From NCBI RefSeq assembly GCF_029873635.1, contig NC_080423.1:94645191-94709190 (forward strand): a DNA stretch of 64,000 nt, in the 5' to 3' direction. The notes under the pieces were generated by a model. The model was not told the origin of the DNA. It saw nothing but the letters and a program-made list of their open reading frames with translations, and did not search any database. The DNA comes from Malania oleifera (taxonomy: Eukaryota > Streptophyta > Magnoliopsida > Santalales > Ximeniaceae). The position numbers and the translations under genes were made by a program. Below, in pieces: positions 37,880 to 50,865 of the stretch (within the stretch, counting starts at the first letter, position 1; each line of letters begins with the position of its first letter).

Positions 37880-40186
37880 TGTAACGCCCCGAACCCTTAA
37901 ACTTGGGTCCGACGCATTATACCTGATAAAATCCTGATAATCCATAATCCATAATCCATAATATACGCAACGGAAAACATAAACATAATCTCCATATAAC
38001 ATAATACCAGAGTTTACTAATTCTAACTATAATCCATAATAACTCATTCATCATTTGCATTTCCATAAATCTACATAACTCCCAAAACATTTCAGCATTT
38101 TCAAAATCATTCCTTACTCAACAGCCTTAAAATATAAATATTTACATTCCCCAAAATTAACATAGAAATATATCATTTTTTTTTTCTATTTCTCAATAAT
38201 GCTATAAAAACCTCGAGCTCTCAAAGTTTGATCTTGAGGAAATCTTGAAAAAGATAAATTCATATTCGGGTGAGACACATTTCAGTAAGGGAAAAAATAA
38301 TATATTAAAATAATGTGTGGCTAACATGGGGTATATAAATATCATTTTAATAACATTTGTAAAGCTTTTTCTTAAACATTGAAATCATTCTCTGAATCTA
38401 AACAATCACATGCAAAGGTTTAACCCACGAGATTACCCAAGGATAGGGGTGATTACCCGCCTATACAAGTAGCACCCCTCTGCTTTGATACTTAGGCAAC
38501 CCAAAGGTCATAGCTAAAGCATACCAGGGCACTCACCTTACTCAGTAAGCCCTCAAGTGAGGAATTAATCTCGTACTTACAAAGTTCATCCAAAAGTTTA
38601 CCGACGAAGGCTCTCAAGAATAGGGAAATCTACCCGCTCATACAAGTAATTTCCCTTTACCCTAACATGTTATGTAGCCTACTACTACACCTGATACAAC
38701 CAGGGCACTCGCCTTTCTCAGCAAGCCCTCGGGCAAAGAGTTTACCTCGCCCAAACGTAACATGTTCTACTAGTATAAATACTGCTAATACCATAATAAA
38801 TTATTCTTTCTGTCATTGTTCAACCATTCAATTATGTTCATGTTCATAACTTTAACATTTCACTTCATTTCACTTTAAGTGACTCTTTTCCATTTTACAT
38901 TGTTCACATTTTACATTTCATTTCCTTTTCATTCATTTCCTTTTTCATTTCATACCCAACATCTTTCAGTTGTTTTACCCAACATCTTTCAACTGTTTTA
39001 CCTAACATTTTTCAGCTGTCATACATTTACCCAGTATCTTTCAACTATTTTACCCAGCATTTTTCAAATGTTACAATTTATCCAGCATCTTTTAGCTGTT
39101 TTACCCAACATCTTTCAACTGTTTTACCCAACATTTTTTAGCTGTTTACATGGTTGCATTAACACACACAAGTAACGTAGTTCATATCATATTTTATTCA
39201 CAATGCATTACTTACTTAACCTGCATCTCATACATTTAACATATATTTGCATAGAATGTCATGCCACATAGTTTAGTAATAAAATTCATACATTGCCTGT
39301 GAAATACGCCAACCAACATTTAACGTTAATATACCGAAAATACCTTCCATTCCTTATATAATTACCCTGAAAATATTTTTTCATTTTCATCAGTTCATTT
39401 TTTCATATACATATCTAATAAATAGTCCTAAACTCAAAAAAAATATAATTTAAATGGTTGGCGTTTTAAACTCATACCGAAACATATACATGTGTATATA
39501 ACACAATTTATTTTTCATTAAATTCATAAAAATTCTGATTTAATATATATTTTTTCCCTTACCCGATTTCTTGAATTACGCCAACAGGGATCCCAAAAAG
39601 ATGTCTACGGCGCTCACCTGGATCTTGAAATTAAAAATTCTAGTTCCATGTAATTAATCCAGAATAAAATATTATTTTAATATTTTCTAGACCCATAAAT
39701 TCTAAATAAATAATTATACCTAAATATAACCAAATTACCAAAATTTTCAAATCTTACTCTCGCTTTGGAGTGGGGCCTAGAAAACCCTAATTGAAATTTT
39801 ACTTATGTCAAAATGACGACGATCACGACTAGGACCCCATAGTGGTGCCTAATCGTCGATTCAATAGCAGATCTAACGAGAAATTGATAAATTAGGGAAA
39901 AGTTACCTTACCCCAGGAATGGTGCTTATGTCATTCCCACGACAAATTCGCTCTAGTAGAAATGTCGATGGCGGAGTTAGAAATCCAATGGTACCTTCCA
40001 TTTCCCAATCGGTTGAATATTCGTCGAGAAATGAGGGGAGAGAGAGAGAGGCAAAGACGGAGAGGCGACGAGGCAAAGAAGGTGAGAGTGAGAGAAGCTG
40101 AGAGATGCAGGTTCTTCTCTGGTAAGTTTCTTTATATTTTTTTTTTTCCTTTTTTTTTTACTTTACTTACTTATCATATAATATAA

Positions 40187-40232
<46 letters not shown>

Positions 40233-40490
40233 CATCTATACTTCAACCATTATATATATATATATATATCATATTATTTATTCAACAAATTAAATTTAAC
40301 AATACTTAATTAATTAATTGATTAATAATAAATAATTTTAATTTAATTTATTTTTTTATTCCTTTTATTTGTTTATTTAGTTAATTGATTTAATAATGTT
40401 TAATTAATTAACTAATCAATAATTACTTTAAATTTTAATTTTTTTTAATTAATTACTTTTTTTAATAATTTTTTTTTTCGGGTTATTACA
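37880..40490 (-). mobile_element. LARD-1 right (5') LTR
   Basis: 2611 bp, uninterrupted. It pairs with 31574-37343. It holds the minisatellite (38950-39145), the block CGGGTGAGACACATTTCAGTAAGG at about 38267-38290 in fragments shared with other gypsy LTRs here, a (TA)n run at about 40194-40228 and long T-runs near 40138-40160, which account for part of the length difference between the two LTRs. Confidence 0.87.
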
Positions 40491-40495
40491 TGAAA

Positions 40496-40627
40496 TTCCA
40501 GTACCTATGATTTTTAGGGATATGATTTCTCAACCTAAATATCTAGTAAATTCATGCTCTTAAATACAATGTAAGTATCTAACTATCGACGCATAATGTG
40601 CAACCTCTTCTCAATATATATATGTAT
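40496..40627. other. Short spacer between LARD-1 and copia D
   Basis: About 130 bp of AT-rich sequence with no recognised feature. Confidence 0.5.
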
Positions 40628-40986
40628 TGTTATGAAAAATATGAATGGTTGTCACCCCTCCATCATCCACTCCTTCATCTTCCACCCCTTCATGAATGGT
40701 TGTCACCTCTTCATTTCCACCCCTTCATCTCCTATAAAAGGGCTTTCTCCCTCTCATTTTTGTAATACACAGAAAAATACTTGAAGAGAGTAAGCATATA
40801 GAAATGATGAGAGAAGAGGAGAGATAAAGAGAAGAGTGATATTTTGTACAAAGTTGGTTCCAAATCATCTTGTAATACCTCCAGAGATAGTGAAATTTTT
40901 TATCTCATTTGTCTGTGGAGTAGGCATAGCCGAACCACGTAAATTTCTATTTCATCTATATTTATTTTCATTCATCTTTTATAACA
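40628..40986 (+). mobile_element. 5' LTR of copia D
   Basis: About 359 bp from TGTTATGAAAAATATG to CTTTTATAACA. It contains a TATA box CCTATAAAAGGG at about 40731. Next to it is ATTATCAATATGAGACTC (40988 onward), which resembles the ATTATCAGCACGAGACTC sequence that follows the 5' LTR in a known group of plant copia elements. The exact outer edge is inferred because no TSD can be checked (the 3' LTR is not in the window). Confidence 0.65.
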
Positions 40987-41119
40987 CATTATCAATATGA
41001 GACTCTAACTATCTGAGATATTTCTTTAAATTATATTTATTTTATTTTTTATAAATTTTACTCCACACGAGTATAATATTATCTGGAAGAAAATATGTCT
41101 TTTAAAGTTTAAAGAGTAT

Positions 41120-41425
41120 CAATTTCCAGAAGAGATGAGGAAATATATTTAAATGTCTCGTCTATATATTTAATCTCCTAAAAAAAATAAACCTCCTGAA
41201 AAGACTATGTATTTCATCTCCAGAAAAGATAGTAAATATTTACCTCCTGAAAAAGGTATATTTTTAATCTCTCGAAGAGATGTTCAAATCGACCTCTTGA
41301 AGAGGTGAAACGTTTATCCTTTACATGAGGTAGTATATTTAACCTCCGGAAGAGGTGGTAAATTATTTTTCATTTTAATATTCTAAATTGAAAACATACT
41401 CTTGAAGAGTACACATTGAATATAC
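41120..41425 (+). repeat. Array of short imperfect palindromes in the copia D leader
   Basis: About eight copies of a 13-16 bp imperfect palindrome around CCTCYTGAAGAGGT, such as TCTCTCGAAGAGAT (about 41267), CCTCTTGAAGAGGT (41292) and CCTCCGGAAGAGGT (41346), spaced roughly 30-60 bp. Further copies (GCTCCTGAAG, CCCTGGAAGGG) follow the inserted LTR at 45613-45650, so the array was once continuous. No gag reading frame is visible here. Confidence 0.7.
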
Positions 41426-41441
41426 ATACATACATACATAC

Positions 41442-41481
<40 letters not shown>

Positions 41482-42084
41482 GTTGGCCTAGTTAGGCTTA
41501 CAAACTCTTAGTTTTGATGATAACAAAGTAAAGTTATTTAATGAATTTTCAAGTGATATTATTTCAGGCAAAGATGATTTGCTCAAATTTCACATACCCT
41601 AACATGAAAGCTTACAAGGATCAAGGAATAAGGAAAGTCACATATGAATACCAGAGATCCATAATGAAAGCTCATAGAAGTCTGAAAGATTGAAGAGCAG
41701 CATTAAAAGGACTCAAAGCAAAGATGTGTCAAATGTGTTTATAGAATAAGCGTTGTAAGTACTTCAAAGTTGATTCAAATATGAAATTTTCATTTTGAAG
41801 CTCATTAGGCAAAGACACACTCAGAAATCTGAAGTCTTAAAATCTTGGAACCTGTTTTTCAAAGTTAAACAAGTTTATACTCCAAAAATAACAAAGCAAA
41901 AATGAGAAAGATAAAAATGTCTTTAAAAGAAGATAAGTCTACTGATAGACAACTGTCTGTTACATGACAGATGACTGGCATATTTTTGAAAGGGTTTAAA
42001 CATGTTACAAAAGCCTGACAGATGACTGTCAAATAACTGATAGTCGACTGCCAGTGACAAGTGAGTCATCTGTGTGTATGTTCT

Positions 42085-44217
42085 TGTGATGACCCGAAAA
42101 ATAATAGTATTTAAATAATGATTAAGAGGGTGAAAAATGGAGACAATAATAGAAAGAGGAAGTCGACTTCATTGGCGAATGCACTTTGGAAGGAATAATC
42201 GAGAGAAGTTATCAGGGATTCATCGACGAACACAGGGGATTCATCGACGAGGGTATAAGAGGTCCTCATCGACGAAGCCAAGATTCGTCGACGAGAAGAT
42301 ACCGAGAGAGGTTTTGAGTAGTCTGAATTTTGTCGACGAGGAGTGGGTTTCGTCGACGAAATTATTGAAGGACTCGTCGACGAGATGACGTGGCCCGTCG
42401 ACGATTCCAGTCCTATAAATATCAAAAACCCGGATTAAACGTCAAAAATTTATAAAAATATCACACACACACTCTCTCTCTCTCTCTCTCTCCCTACGGT
42501 TTCTCTCTCTTCTCTCTTCGATTTTGGGTCGGATTTTCGCCGGTTCGACGATCTGAAGCCACCATGACGCTTCTGAGGAAGTTCTCTCCAAATCTGCCGG
42601 AGCGGATCGTTGGTGAAAGCAAATTGAAAATCATCCCTGAGTTGAGGTAAGACTTTTTAAGCCAAATTTGGTCTTACGGTAGTTATAGGAAATGATATAC
42701 ACGTGAAAATACTGAAGTTTAGTACTGGGAGTTTTCATTTTCAGGGTATTGATTAGGAAATCCTACGAGTGTGAAACTAGAGTTTATAGGGGCTTTTCTC
42801 AGTAGCCAAGTAAGGGAATAAACTAAAGCAGTTATTTTCCATGCAAATTATTATTATGTATGAGTAAATTTACTTTCAGAAAAACATGTATTATATCTGT
42901 ATATTATGAAGGAAATTGTACATTTGGGAAAAATACTGCTAATATGTTGAAATGAATATATATGTATGAGATGTCAAAAACTATGATTTTAGAATACAAT
43001 GTATGGTTTTATACAACAAATGTGTGGCATGAATATTATTTTACGTGGAAAAATATCATGATATGAAAATGATATGAATGAAATATGTTTTGAGAAATTA
43101 TGAAAGAATACAATACCTTATGATGTTGAAAATACATGATAAATCGATTATTTTCAGAATGATATACATATATGAAATGATTTCGGCATGAGGCCAAATA
43201 TGAGTATGAAATGATTTTGGCATGAGGCCGTATTTATGTATGATTTCGGCGCGAGGCCGTATTTATGAAACGATCGGCACGAGGCCGTATTTATGAAATA
43301 TTTGACGCGAGGCCGTATTTATGAAATTATGAAAGATGTTATATTATCATGTATTATATGTATCAGAACCCGGATGTTAGTTTAGTTTAGTTCAGGAGCA
43401 CGGTACCGTAGCTTATAGATCAGATATTTATGATCAGATTGGTGCTAACCACCCCACGAGGGGGTGGGAGATGGATAGTCGATGTGGCTTTCAATAGAGT
43501 GTGGAAGTCCACCTGGCAGTCCGGACTAGGGTGTGTGGGTCCATCGCACTTACAGACATTTTTGACTCGGCAGTGGTCAGCCTTGTTGAGTCCCACCTTC
43601 GGGCTGCACAACCCGTCATGGGGGATAATATATGACATCAGCTAGCTATTCATCCTAGGTATGTTTTTCAGTATTATCAATTATAAGAGATGTTTTATGT
43701 ACGCTATGATTTATTAGCAAATATGAAAGTATATGATTATTCAGTATGATATGATAAATGTTTACAGAAATATGAAATGTACTGTATGTGTATAATTGCA
43801 TAAAATGTTCATATTGCCACAAAACTGTACTTAGTTTATTTTACCTTACTGAGAAGTGTCTCGCCCCCGAACCTTAAATGATTTTTCAGGAGATCCTAAG
43901 AGACCGGCAGGTCGTGGCCGCCATTGAGCTTATTAAGTTACCCCACTAGGAGGGTAAGATTTTGTACTAAGATTAGGATTATTTTGTTGTATGATCCTAG
44001 GGTTATTTTGATATTTTGGAGGTTGTATATAAATACAGTATTTTAATGATGTAGTAAACTCTGGTATTATGATTTATAGTTGGATGATTTAGACTTTATA
44101 CTTACTGCTGCTTAGGTTTCCGCTGTGTTTGACAGGTGTCCCCGTTACCCACGGGTTCGGGTTGACTTTTCTATTTATTATGTTACATTTTATATTAAGG
44201 AATTTGAGGACGCTACA
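42085..44217 (+). mobile_element. Gypsy solo LTR nested in the SIRE-like LTR
   Basis: 2133 bp with TG and CA ends and perfect TSD GTTCT (42080-42084 and 44218-44222). U3 holds eight CRTCGACGA motifs (42221-42404) right upstream of the TATA box CTATAAATATC (42413), followed by CT runs (42472-42500). Downstream come the shared blocks: GCACAACCCGTCATGGGGG (about 43606), TTACTGAGAAGTGTCTCGCC (43846-43865) and AAACTCTGGTATTATG (about 44049). It is related to the LTRs at 4615 and 56425 but clearly diverged. Confidence 0.9.
43172..43327 (+). repeat. Tandem repeat of about 30 bp (GAGGCCGTATTTATGAAA)
   Basis: Five tandem units carrying GGC(A/G)(T/C)GAGGCC(G/A)TATTTATG, drifting in length between roughly 27 and 34 bp, inside the gypsy solo LTR. 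Confidence 0.85.
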
Positions 44218-47200
44218 GTTCTGCCAATCGACTGCCACCCTTCTGAGTTTGTTTTAAAACTAAGTTGTTCTGGTGACAGACGACTGTCAAGCTAAGGACA
44301 GGCGACTGCCACCCTACTGAGTTATTTTAAAACTGAGTTATTCTAGTGACAGACGACTGCCAACATGAGGACAGCCGACTGCCACCTTTCTGTTTGGAAA
44401 AAATATGAACGCTATACATGGACAGATGACTGCCAGTGACTTCACAATCGTCTGGCTCGCGGCAATTTTCAAAATTCTCAACGGGTATATTTTTGAAATT
44501 TAAATTATTTGAAGCCCAAATTAATTTACAACTTGGACCCTACTCCACGTAAACTTGGGGAACAAGCAAGAAGTCTTTCTTCATCTTTAAATACCCTCAA
44601 GGTTCATCAATTTAGACACTAAGAAATCAATTCAGCTCTCATACTCTCTAAAAGCTTACTGAAATTCTAAAAGTTCTCTATTGCTCCCATTACTCATGAA
44701 AATCTTTGAAGTCTTGCTGAGTTTCTCATTGTGTTGGTGCATCGATTGTTGATTATTTCATCCATTGAAAGATACCTACGGTGATAAATTTCTAGAGCTT
44801 CATTCTGAAATTCATATTCTAAATTTACTGAAGTATATAGTTTTTTAATTTGTACTAATCGGCTCTTTGAGGAGCAAGTTCTTGTACGCCTTGTTTTATA
44901 TCTTTGTAACAAATTAATTGACGGTTCGAGTACTGAATCGTTGGACTAAAAAAGGGGATATTGTTTGGAGAAGGCGGGCTCTAATCTTACCCAAGGAGTG
45001 TTGTAACTGGTATTGTTCCGCCTGGTAAAGGAATGGTAATAGTGAATCCTTTGGTGGTTTTGCCAAGGGCGAGGACGTAGGCTGTGTTGAAGCTGAACCT
45101 CGTAAAACCTAGTGTTCTTCTTTCTCTTCCATACTCTTTATTTTTCAAGCAAAAGATACAATTTGTGTGGTTGCTTTAAAATTCATAAATTCTGAGTGTT
45201 CAGTTGTTAAATAGATCGAAAGGTAATTTGTTTTGGATTGATCAGCAATGATTACGGAAACCGAAAGGAACTACGTTGGTTGATCATCCTTGACTCATTA
45301 ATCTGAAAGTTTATTTAAAAGCTGAATATTAGGAAGAAGTATGATTGTGATACAAGGCTTATACAAAGTGTGCTACAGGGCTTATACAAGTTCAGCAAAT
45401 TTTCATATTGATACAGGGCTATTATTACAAGTATTAAGTAGTTGATAATTTTATTTTCAATGTGATTACTCTGAGTTAATTTGGATTGCATTTGAGCATT
45501 GATTATTGTTATAACACAAAAGGAATTTAAAAAAATAGGAATAAAATTTTTAAATCCCAATTCAACCCCCCTTCTTGGGAAAGCTATTCTAATTTCAATA
45601 TATATATATAATGCTCCTGAAGAAATATATTTAAGTACCCTGGAAGGGTGGAAATAATATTATATTATTATTTTAATTTTATTTCAATTTTTTCATTTTG
45701 TTTTTCTAAATTTACTTAGTATTGTTTGTAATGCCCTCAACCCAAAAGTGGGTTAGGAGTGTTATTTAAAAAAAATAAATCTCTGATACCAAAATAATTA
45801 CATAGTGGAAGACCTCAATATTCATATACCAGAATACTAAAAACTTTTTATTACAAGAATATCTCCAATAACAAATTTAATACATCCTTGGAAATTTTAA
45901 GATAAACCACAAATAAAAAATTTAATAATTAATCTAAACTACTATTTCTAACCTCGCCCACGCTTCCGCTGCACACTCTGATTACTGTCATATTTTACAT
46001 GATATCTGAAAATATATGGTAATGAAGGGGTGAGACACTTCTCAATAAAGATGGAATACATTATCATCAGTGTGTGGCCAATGAGTTTAGTATATACATA
46101 AAATAACTATTTGTTAATAAACAACAACAACTCTTAATACATTTATAGACTATACTCACACATACACCATTATTTATAAGCGAGAGTTCCCGAGAATTTG
46201 GGAGATTACAAGCTCATAACATGTATCGCCCCTTCACTCTAATACCTTATATGACATTGCCCATTTAACTTGGGTCTGATTACATTTGATACCTATCAGG
46301 GCACTCGCCTTACTCAGTAAGCCCTCGAGCGGAGAGTTTACCTCGTTTCAATCACATGTAAAGTCACAGTATAAAATACATTTAATATTTTACTATAAAT
46401 AACTTTCACATGCAAACTATAACTCACGCCTATATAAATACTATAAACTGTAAGCTGTTAATACTTTTGCAACTATAAGTTGTGTACGTACTATAAATAT
46501 TTTGCAAATATACTCTCTGAATTGTAATCTCTGAAATACTCTGCTCTATTATACTCTGTTAAATATGCTCTCTTTTTATATACTCTACTCTGTTATACTC
46601 TGGTTAAATCTACAAATATGAATATAAGAACTCACTTGCGAATGGATAAACGACATGCTTCCCCCCATGACAGGTTGTGCGGCCCGTAGGCTGGACTTAA
46701 CTCTGGCCGGCCTGCAACTAGGGTAAGTCAACTATACTTCATCTCTGCCAGTATGACTGGCCTTGTCATGCTGGTCTAGACTCTAGGGATGACTCGACAC
46801 TTCACTGGCCCAATTGACTATTCAATACCAATACTCTCCTTAAGACGTGTGGTTGCACTAGCTCTTCATTACTGTAGCTATGGTACCGAGCGTGCTATAG
46901 TCCATCAAAGTTCTTAAATCGTACATTATAATTTATTAATAATAATACTCTATACTTTACTTTCTTTTCCATGGTTCCAAAAATAGTATAATATTCATAC
47001 ATTTCAGTATATCAATATATCATACTATAAACTCATAACTTTAATTAAACAATAATATTCTTTTTCATGTCACACAATTTGAGTGTTTCTAATTATTATA
47101 TAAACTACTGGAAAACATGTCACTTTATACTCAATGTCTGTTTTATCGAAAATACCGATTTAATTATCTCCACCATTTATTTAACTCAAAATATGTATTT

Positions 47201-47993
47201 AAAGGAAAAATGAAGATAACCAACCCTACTCACTTTATGTCTTTACAAAATACATATAATAAATCAAACCAATAATTTTAACCGGTCAAATTATTCAGAA
47301 AATTTACTACAATAATCCAAAAATCAAATACTTTAATTCAATTTGTTCAACTTTAAAATAACAATTATTATAAAATCCCTAAGCACACAAACATCATTTT
47401 AATTATTCCCTAATAATAATAATAATAATTCAAAATCCAATTTTCATATACTAGAATATTCAGAAAAAAGTGTATATAATTCCTGTAATTTCATATTACA
47501 ATTTAATCGGTTAAATTATAAAAATTCCTAACATAATTTATTCCTCTTACCTTATCCCAGGAGTGGTGTCTACAACGCTTTTACGACAAATTCACCACGG
47601 TTAAAATGTTGGTGGTCGAATTTGGAACCCAAGGATATTTTTTGTTCTTCAATTGTCGCACATTTGGCTGAGAAAATTGAGGAGAGCGAAAGTAGAGAGA
47701 AACGGTGGGGAGAGAGAGCTTCTCGGGAGGGTGTTGTGAACATTTCAATTGAGATGTTCCTGAGCTTTCCTAAAGCTCAAAAACTTATATATTAATATAT
47801 GTATATATCTTATATTATATTATATTAATATATTATTATATTATATTATATTAATATATTATTATATTATATTATATTATTTAATTAATAATAATTTAAT
47901 TATTTAATTTTAATTAATTAATTTATTTATTTATTCATTATTTTTTTAGGATCATAACCCTAATCAAGTATAACTATTTTCGGGGTCGTTATA

Positions 47994-48477
47994 TTCTTTC
48001 CTCCTTATAAAAATTTCGTCATCGAAATTCGCTAACCGATTATTTTACATAACTTTGGAATTAACTAACCATCCTCATACCACAAATTTCAATATATTCC
48101 AATTTAAATATCAAACACTCAACTTGACCACAAACCGTCAAATCACGACACCTAAATTACCAAGATTCTTCTTCATAGACTTTTTTCCACAAATCAACCA
48201 ACCTAACCTTTGAGTTCTAATTTCAAGTTCCTATTTCTCTGCTCGAAAACATCACCATTGATAGATTTACCATAATTTTTTGAAACTTGCGACTAATTCA
48301 GAAATCACAGAAGACCATTAAAAGGTTTTTGCCTCCAAGTCATGAAACAAAACTCAAAATTTCCTACCAGTATCTTAATATACTTGTTTCTATACTCGTC
48401 TTAACTCGAACCTATACTCTGGTATTGATCCACCCTAGAGTTTGCAAAACCTAACAACCTAAAGTTCTTATACAACT
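47994..48477 (-). other. LARD-2 internal region
   Basis: 484 bp. The minus strand gives the pol-tail residues ANFDDEIF and a purine-rich RRKE-coding tract beside the left LTR, as in LARD-1. Several long blocks (for example TTTCAAGTTC, ATCACAGAAGACCAT and CCTATACTCTGGTAT) match the LARD-1 internal region in the same order. The primer site next to the right LTR is degraded and not recognisable. Confidence 0.75.
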
Positions 48478-49129
48478 TGTAACGCACCGAACCCGAAAGT
48501 GGGGTCCGAAGTGTTATTTAAAAAAAAATAAATCTCTAATATCAAAATAATTACATAGCGAAAGACCTCAATATTCATATACTAAAGTACTAAAAAACAT
48601 TTTATTACAAGAATATCTCCAATAACAAATTTAATACATCCTTGGAAATTTTAAGATAAACCACAAATAAAAAATTTAATAATTAATCTACACTATTATT
48701 TCTAACACCACACACGCTTTCGCTGCGCACTCTGATTACTGTCATACTTCACATGACATTTGAAAAATATTTGATAATGATGGGGTGAGACACTTCTCAG
48801 TAAGAATGGAATAAGTTATCATCAGTGTGTGGCCAATGAGTTTAGTGTATACATAAAATAACCATTTGTTAATAAACAACAACTGTTAATACATTTATGA
48901 ACTATACTCGCACATACACCATTATTTATAAGCGAGAGTTCCCGAGAATTAGGGAGATTACAAGCCCATAACATGTAGCGCCCCTTTACTCTGATACCTT
49001 ATATAACCTTGCCCATTTAACTTGGGTGTGGCTAAATCTAATACCTATCAGGGCACTCGCCTTACTCAGTAAGCCCTCGAGCGGAGAGTTTACCTCGCCC
49101 CAATTACATGTAATGCCATAGTATAAAAT

Positions 49130-50865
49130 TGATTACGCGCTTAAATTGCGTAATTAGGTGCTTTAATTCATGCATTGCGAATGATATTTTGTATTTAAAT
49201 GCCTAATTACCCTCAATATTCTAACATTGTGTTCTATTTATAAAATTTGGGTTTTATTGAGTAATGTATGAAATTTTGGTGTTTTTTTTATTGCAGAGCA
49301 ATTGTGGGAAGCTAAAAAAACCGACAGTACTTTGCAATCTCATCAAGGCCGAAATCAGACGTGAAGTTAGCATACGCCGTTTTATGGATTTTTTCAACAA
49401 TTCTTCGTAATCTTAGCGTAACTTTCTCATACGAGCTCCGATCGAGATGATTCAAAATTCTGGGAAAAGCTGAAAAAGAGCTCTACATCTTTTGTGTTTT
49501 AAGCTTTGAGAGTTACGAGCTGTAAGAGGGTCCAAAGTGGGCTTGAAAGAGGAGGGCAGTTCATGTACCTTTGAAAAATAAAAAAGAAAATCAAAAAATC
49601 AAAAAATGAGATGTGACCCAGCCATGCAGCCGGGTCATCTCAGAAGGGAGAGTGTGCGCTGGGTACATACAAAGGAAAGACAAAAGAATGGAAAGAAGAA
49701 AAAGAAAGGAAAGAAAAGCAAAGAAAGAAAGGATAAAAGGAAAGTAAGGAAAAGTCAAAGAGGAGGGGTTTCCTTTGAGGGAGCCGTGTGCAAGAGGAAA
49801 GGAAGAGGGGGCAGCGTGAGCTAGGCTGGAGGAGAGGCCACACCATAGGAAGAAAAAAAAGGATTTTTCTTGGGGAGAAAGAGAAGGGAGGCCAAAGCAC
49901 ATAAGGTTTCTTGGAAAAATTATTTTTTGGAGAGTTTTCTTGTGGTTTTCTTTTGGGGGTGCTGTGAAGATACATACACAACTAGCAAAGGAGAGTTGGA
50001 AGTACGCAAAAATACTATCATTTCAGAATCGAAAAGCGGCGAACAACGGCGGTGTTCGGGGTGTTCGTGACGCGCGACGGCGGTGCGGCGAGTGTTGATC
50101 TTTTCCGTACGCTCCAAATTGAAGAAAATATGGTGAAATCTGTTATGTTGGATTTTATTTTCAGAATGAACTAAATTTTTGAATTCTAGGAAAACGATGT
50201 AGCTAGTTTCGAACTATGCTTGCTCTTTGATGCTAATCTGAAATAATTTTCATTAATGTTTGTTTGAGTTATTCTGTGCCTAATGCTTTTAATTAACTGG
50301 TCATTAATTAAATGATTTTAGTCTTGTGATTTGCTACCGAAAGGGGGGATTATAGGATAGATCTTGGATAATTCAGCGTAGGTAAATATAGAGATTGAAA
50401 GACTTGTATGAACCTACGTAGCATAAAAAATCGAGGGTCTTACTGCGTTCTTGCGTTATTAATTTGCATACTCTTATGTTAAATAATAAACAAGAATAAG
50501 TTCCGATTGACTATCGAAAGAGGCTTTTGGAAAAATTGGCGATTTGCTAACAAACAGAGAAAACGAAATTAAATTAGCTAAATGAGCAAAGCATAGTGAG
50601 AAACTAGGTGAAATCGGTTTCCTAGAAGTTTTCACCATCATCAATTTGACACGCGGTATTCAGTTTTAAATTCTCCTGAATAGTTTATTTAAAGTAGCTT
50701 TGTTTAAATTTTGCAGTCTAAAATTGTTAATTTTTCTAAATAAAATCAAGGTTAGTAAAATTTCGGTACTTGGTAAAATTAAGACATCAATCCCTGAGGA
50801 CGATACTATACACATCATTATATTATAAAACTACGATACTGTGCACTTGCAGTTTGCACCGGTCA
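49130..50865 (+). mobile_element. Solo LTR in the right LTR of LARD-2
   Basis: 1736 bp, TGATTACGCGC...GCACCGGTCA, with perfect TSD AAAAT (49125-49129 and 50866-50870). The ends and the ATCCCTGAGGACGATACTA block near 50792-50810 resemble plant gypsy LTR 3' parts; the lineage is not certain. Open frames inside (49606-49824 plus; 49591-49981 minus) are low-complexity and not recognised as genes. Confidence 0.85.

Larger units (their letters stand above)
31574..40490 (-). mobile_element. LARD-1: non-autonomous gypsy-derived LTR element
   Basis: Complete element with a perfect TSD TGAAA (31569-31573 and 40491-40495). The left LTR is 31574-37343 (about 2.41 kb without its nested insert) and the right LTR is 37880-40490 (2.61 kb). 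Both read TGTAACGCCC...GGTTATTACA on the plus strand; sense is minus. The internal region is only 536 bp. It has a tRNA-Met primer site next to the right LTR, a polypurine tract next to the left one, and no gag or pol apart from a pol tail. It needs proteins from another element to move. Confidence 0.88.
41481..45597 (+). mobile_element. SIRE-like copia solo LTR (interrupted)
   Basis: TG and CA ends with a TSD ATATA (41476-41480 and 45598-45602). The TSD lies in TA-rich sequence, so it is weaker evidence than the others. It begins TGTTGGCCTAGTTAGG, with TTTTGATGATAACAAAGT shortly after, and ends with CAATTCAACCCCCCTTCTTG, the form of large SIRE-type LTRs. It is about 1.98 kb without the nested gypsy LTR. 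A CGACTGYCA motif array (about 41940-42070 and 44222-44460) is split by that nested LTR. Confidence 0.8.

Noticed and set aside
43430..43645. Complementary open frames on both strands at 43420-43645
   Set aside because: They lie inside the gypsy solo LTR around the conserved GCACAACCCGT block; no protein similarity recognised.
49591..49981. Minus-strand open frames of 103-113 codons with Phe/Ser/Leu runs as a membrane protein gene
   Set aside because: They are antisense to an AAAGAAAGG-rich tract in a solo LTR; the hydrophobicity is a product of the purine run.
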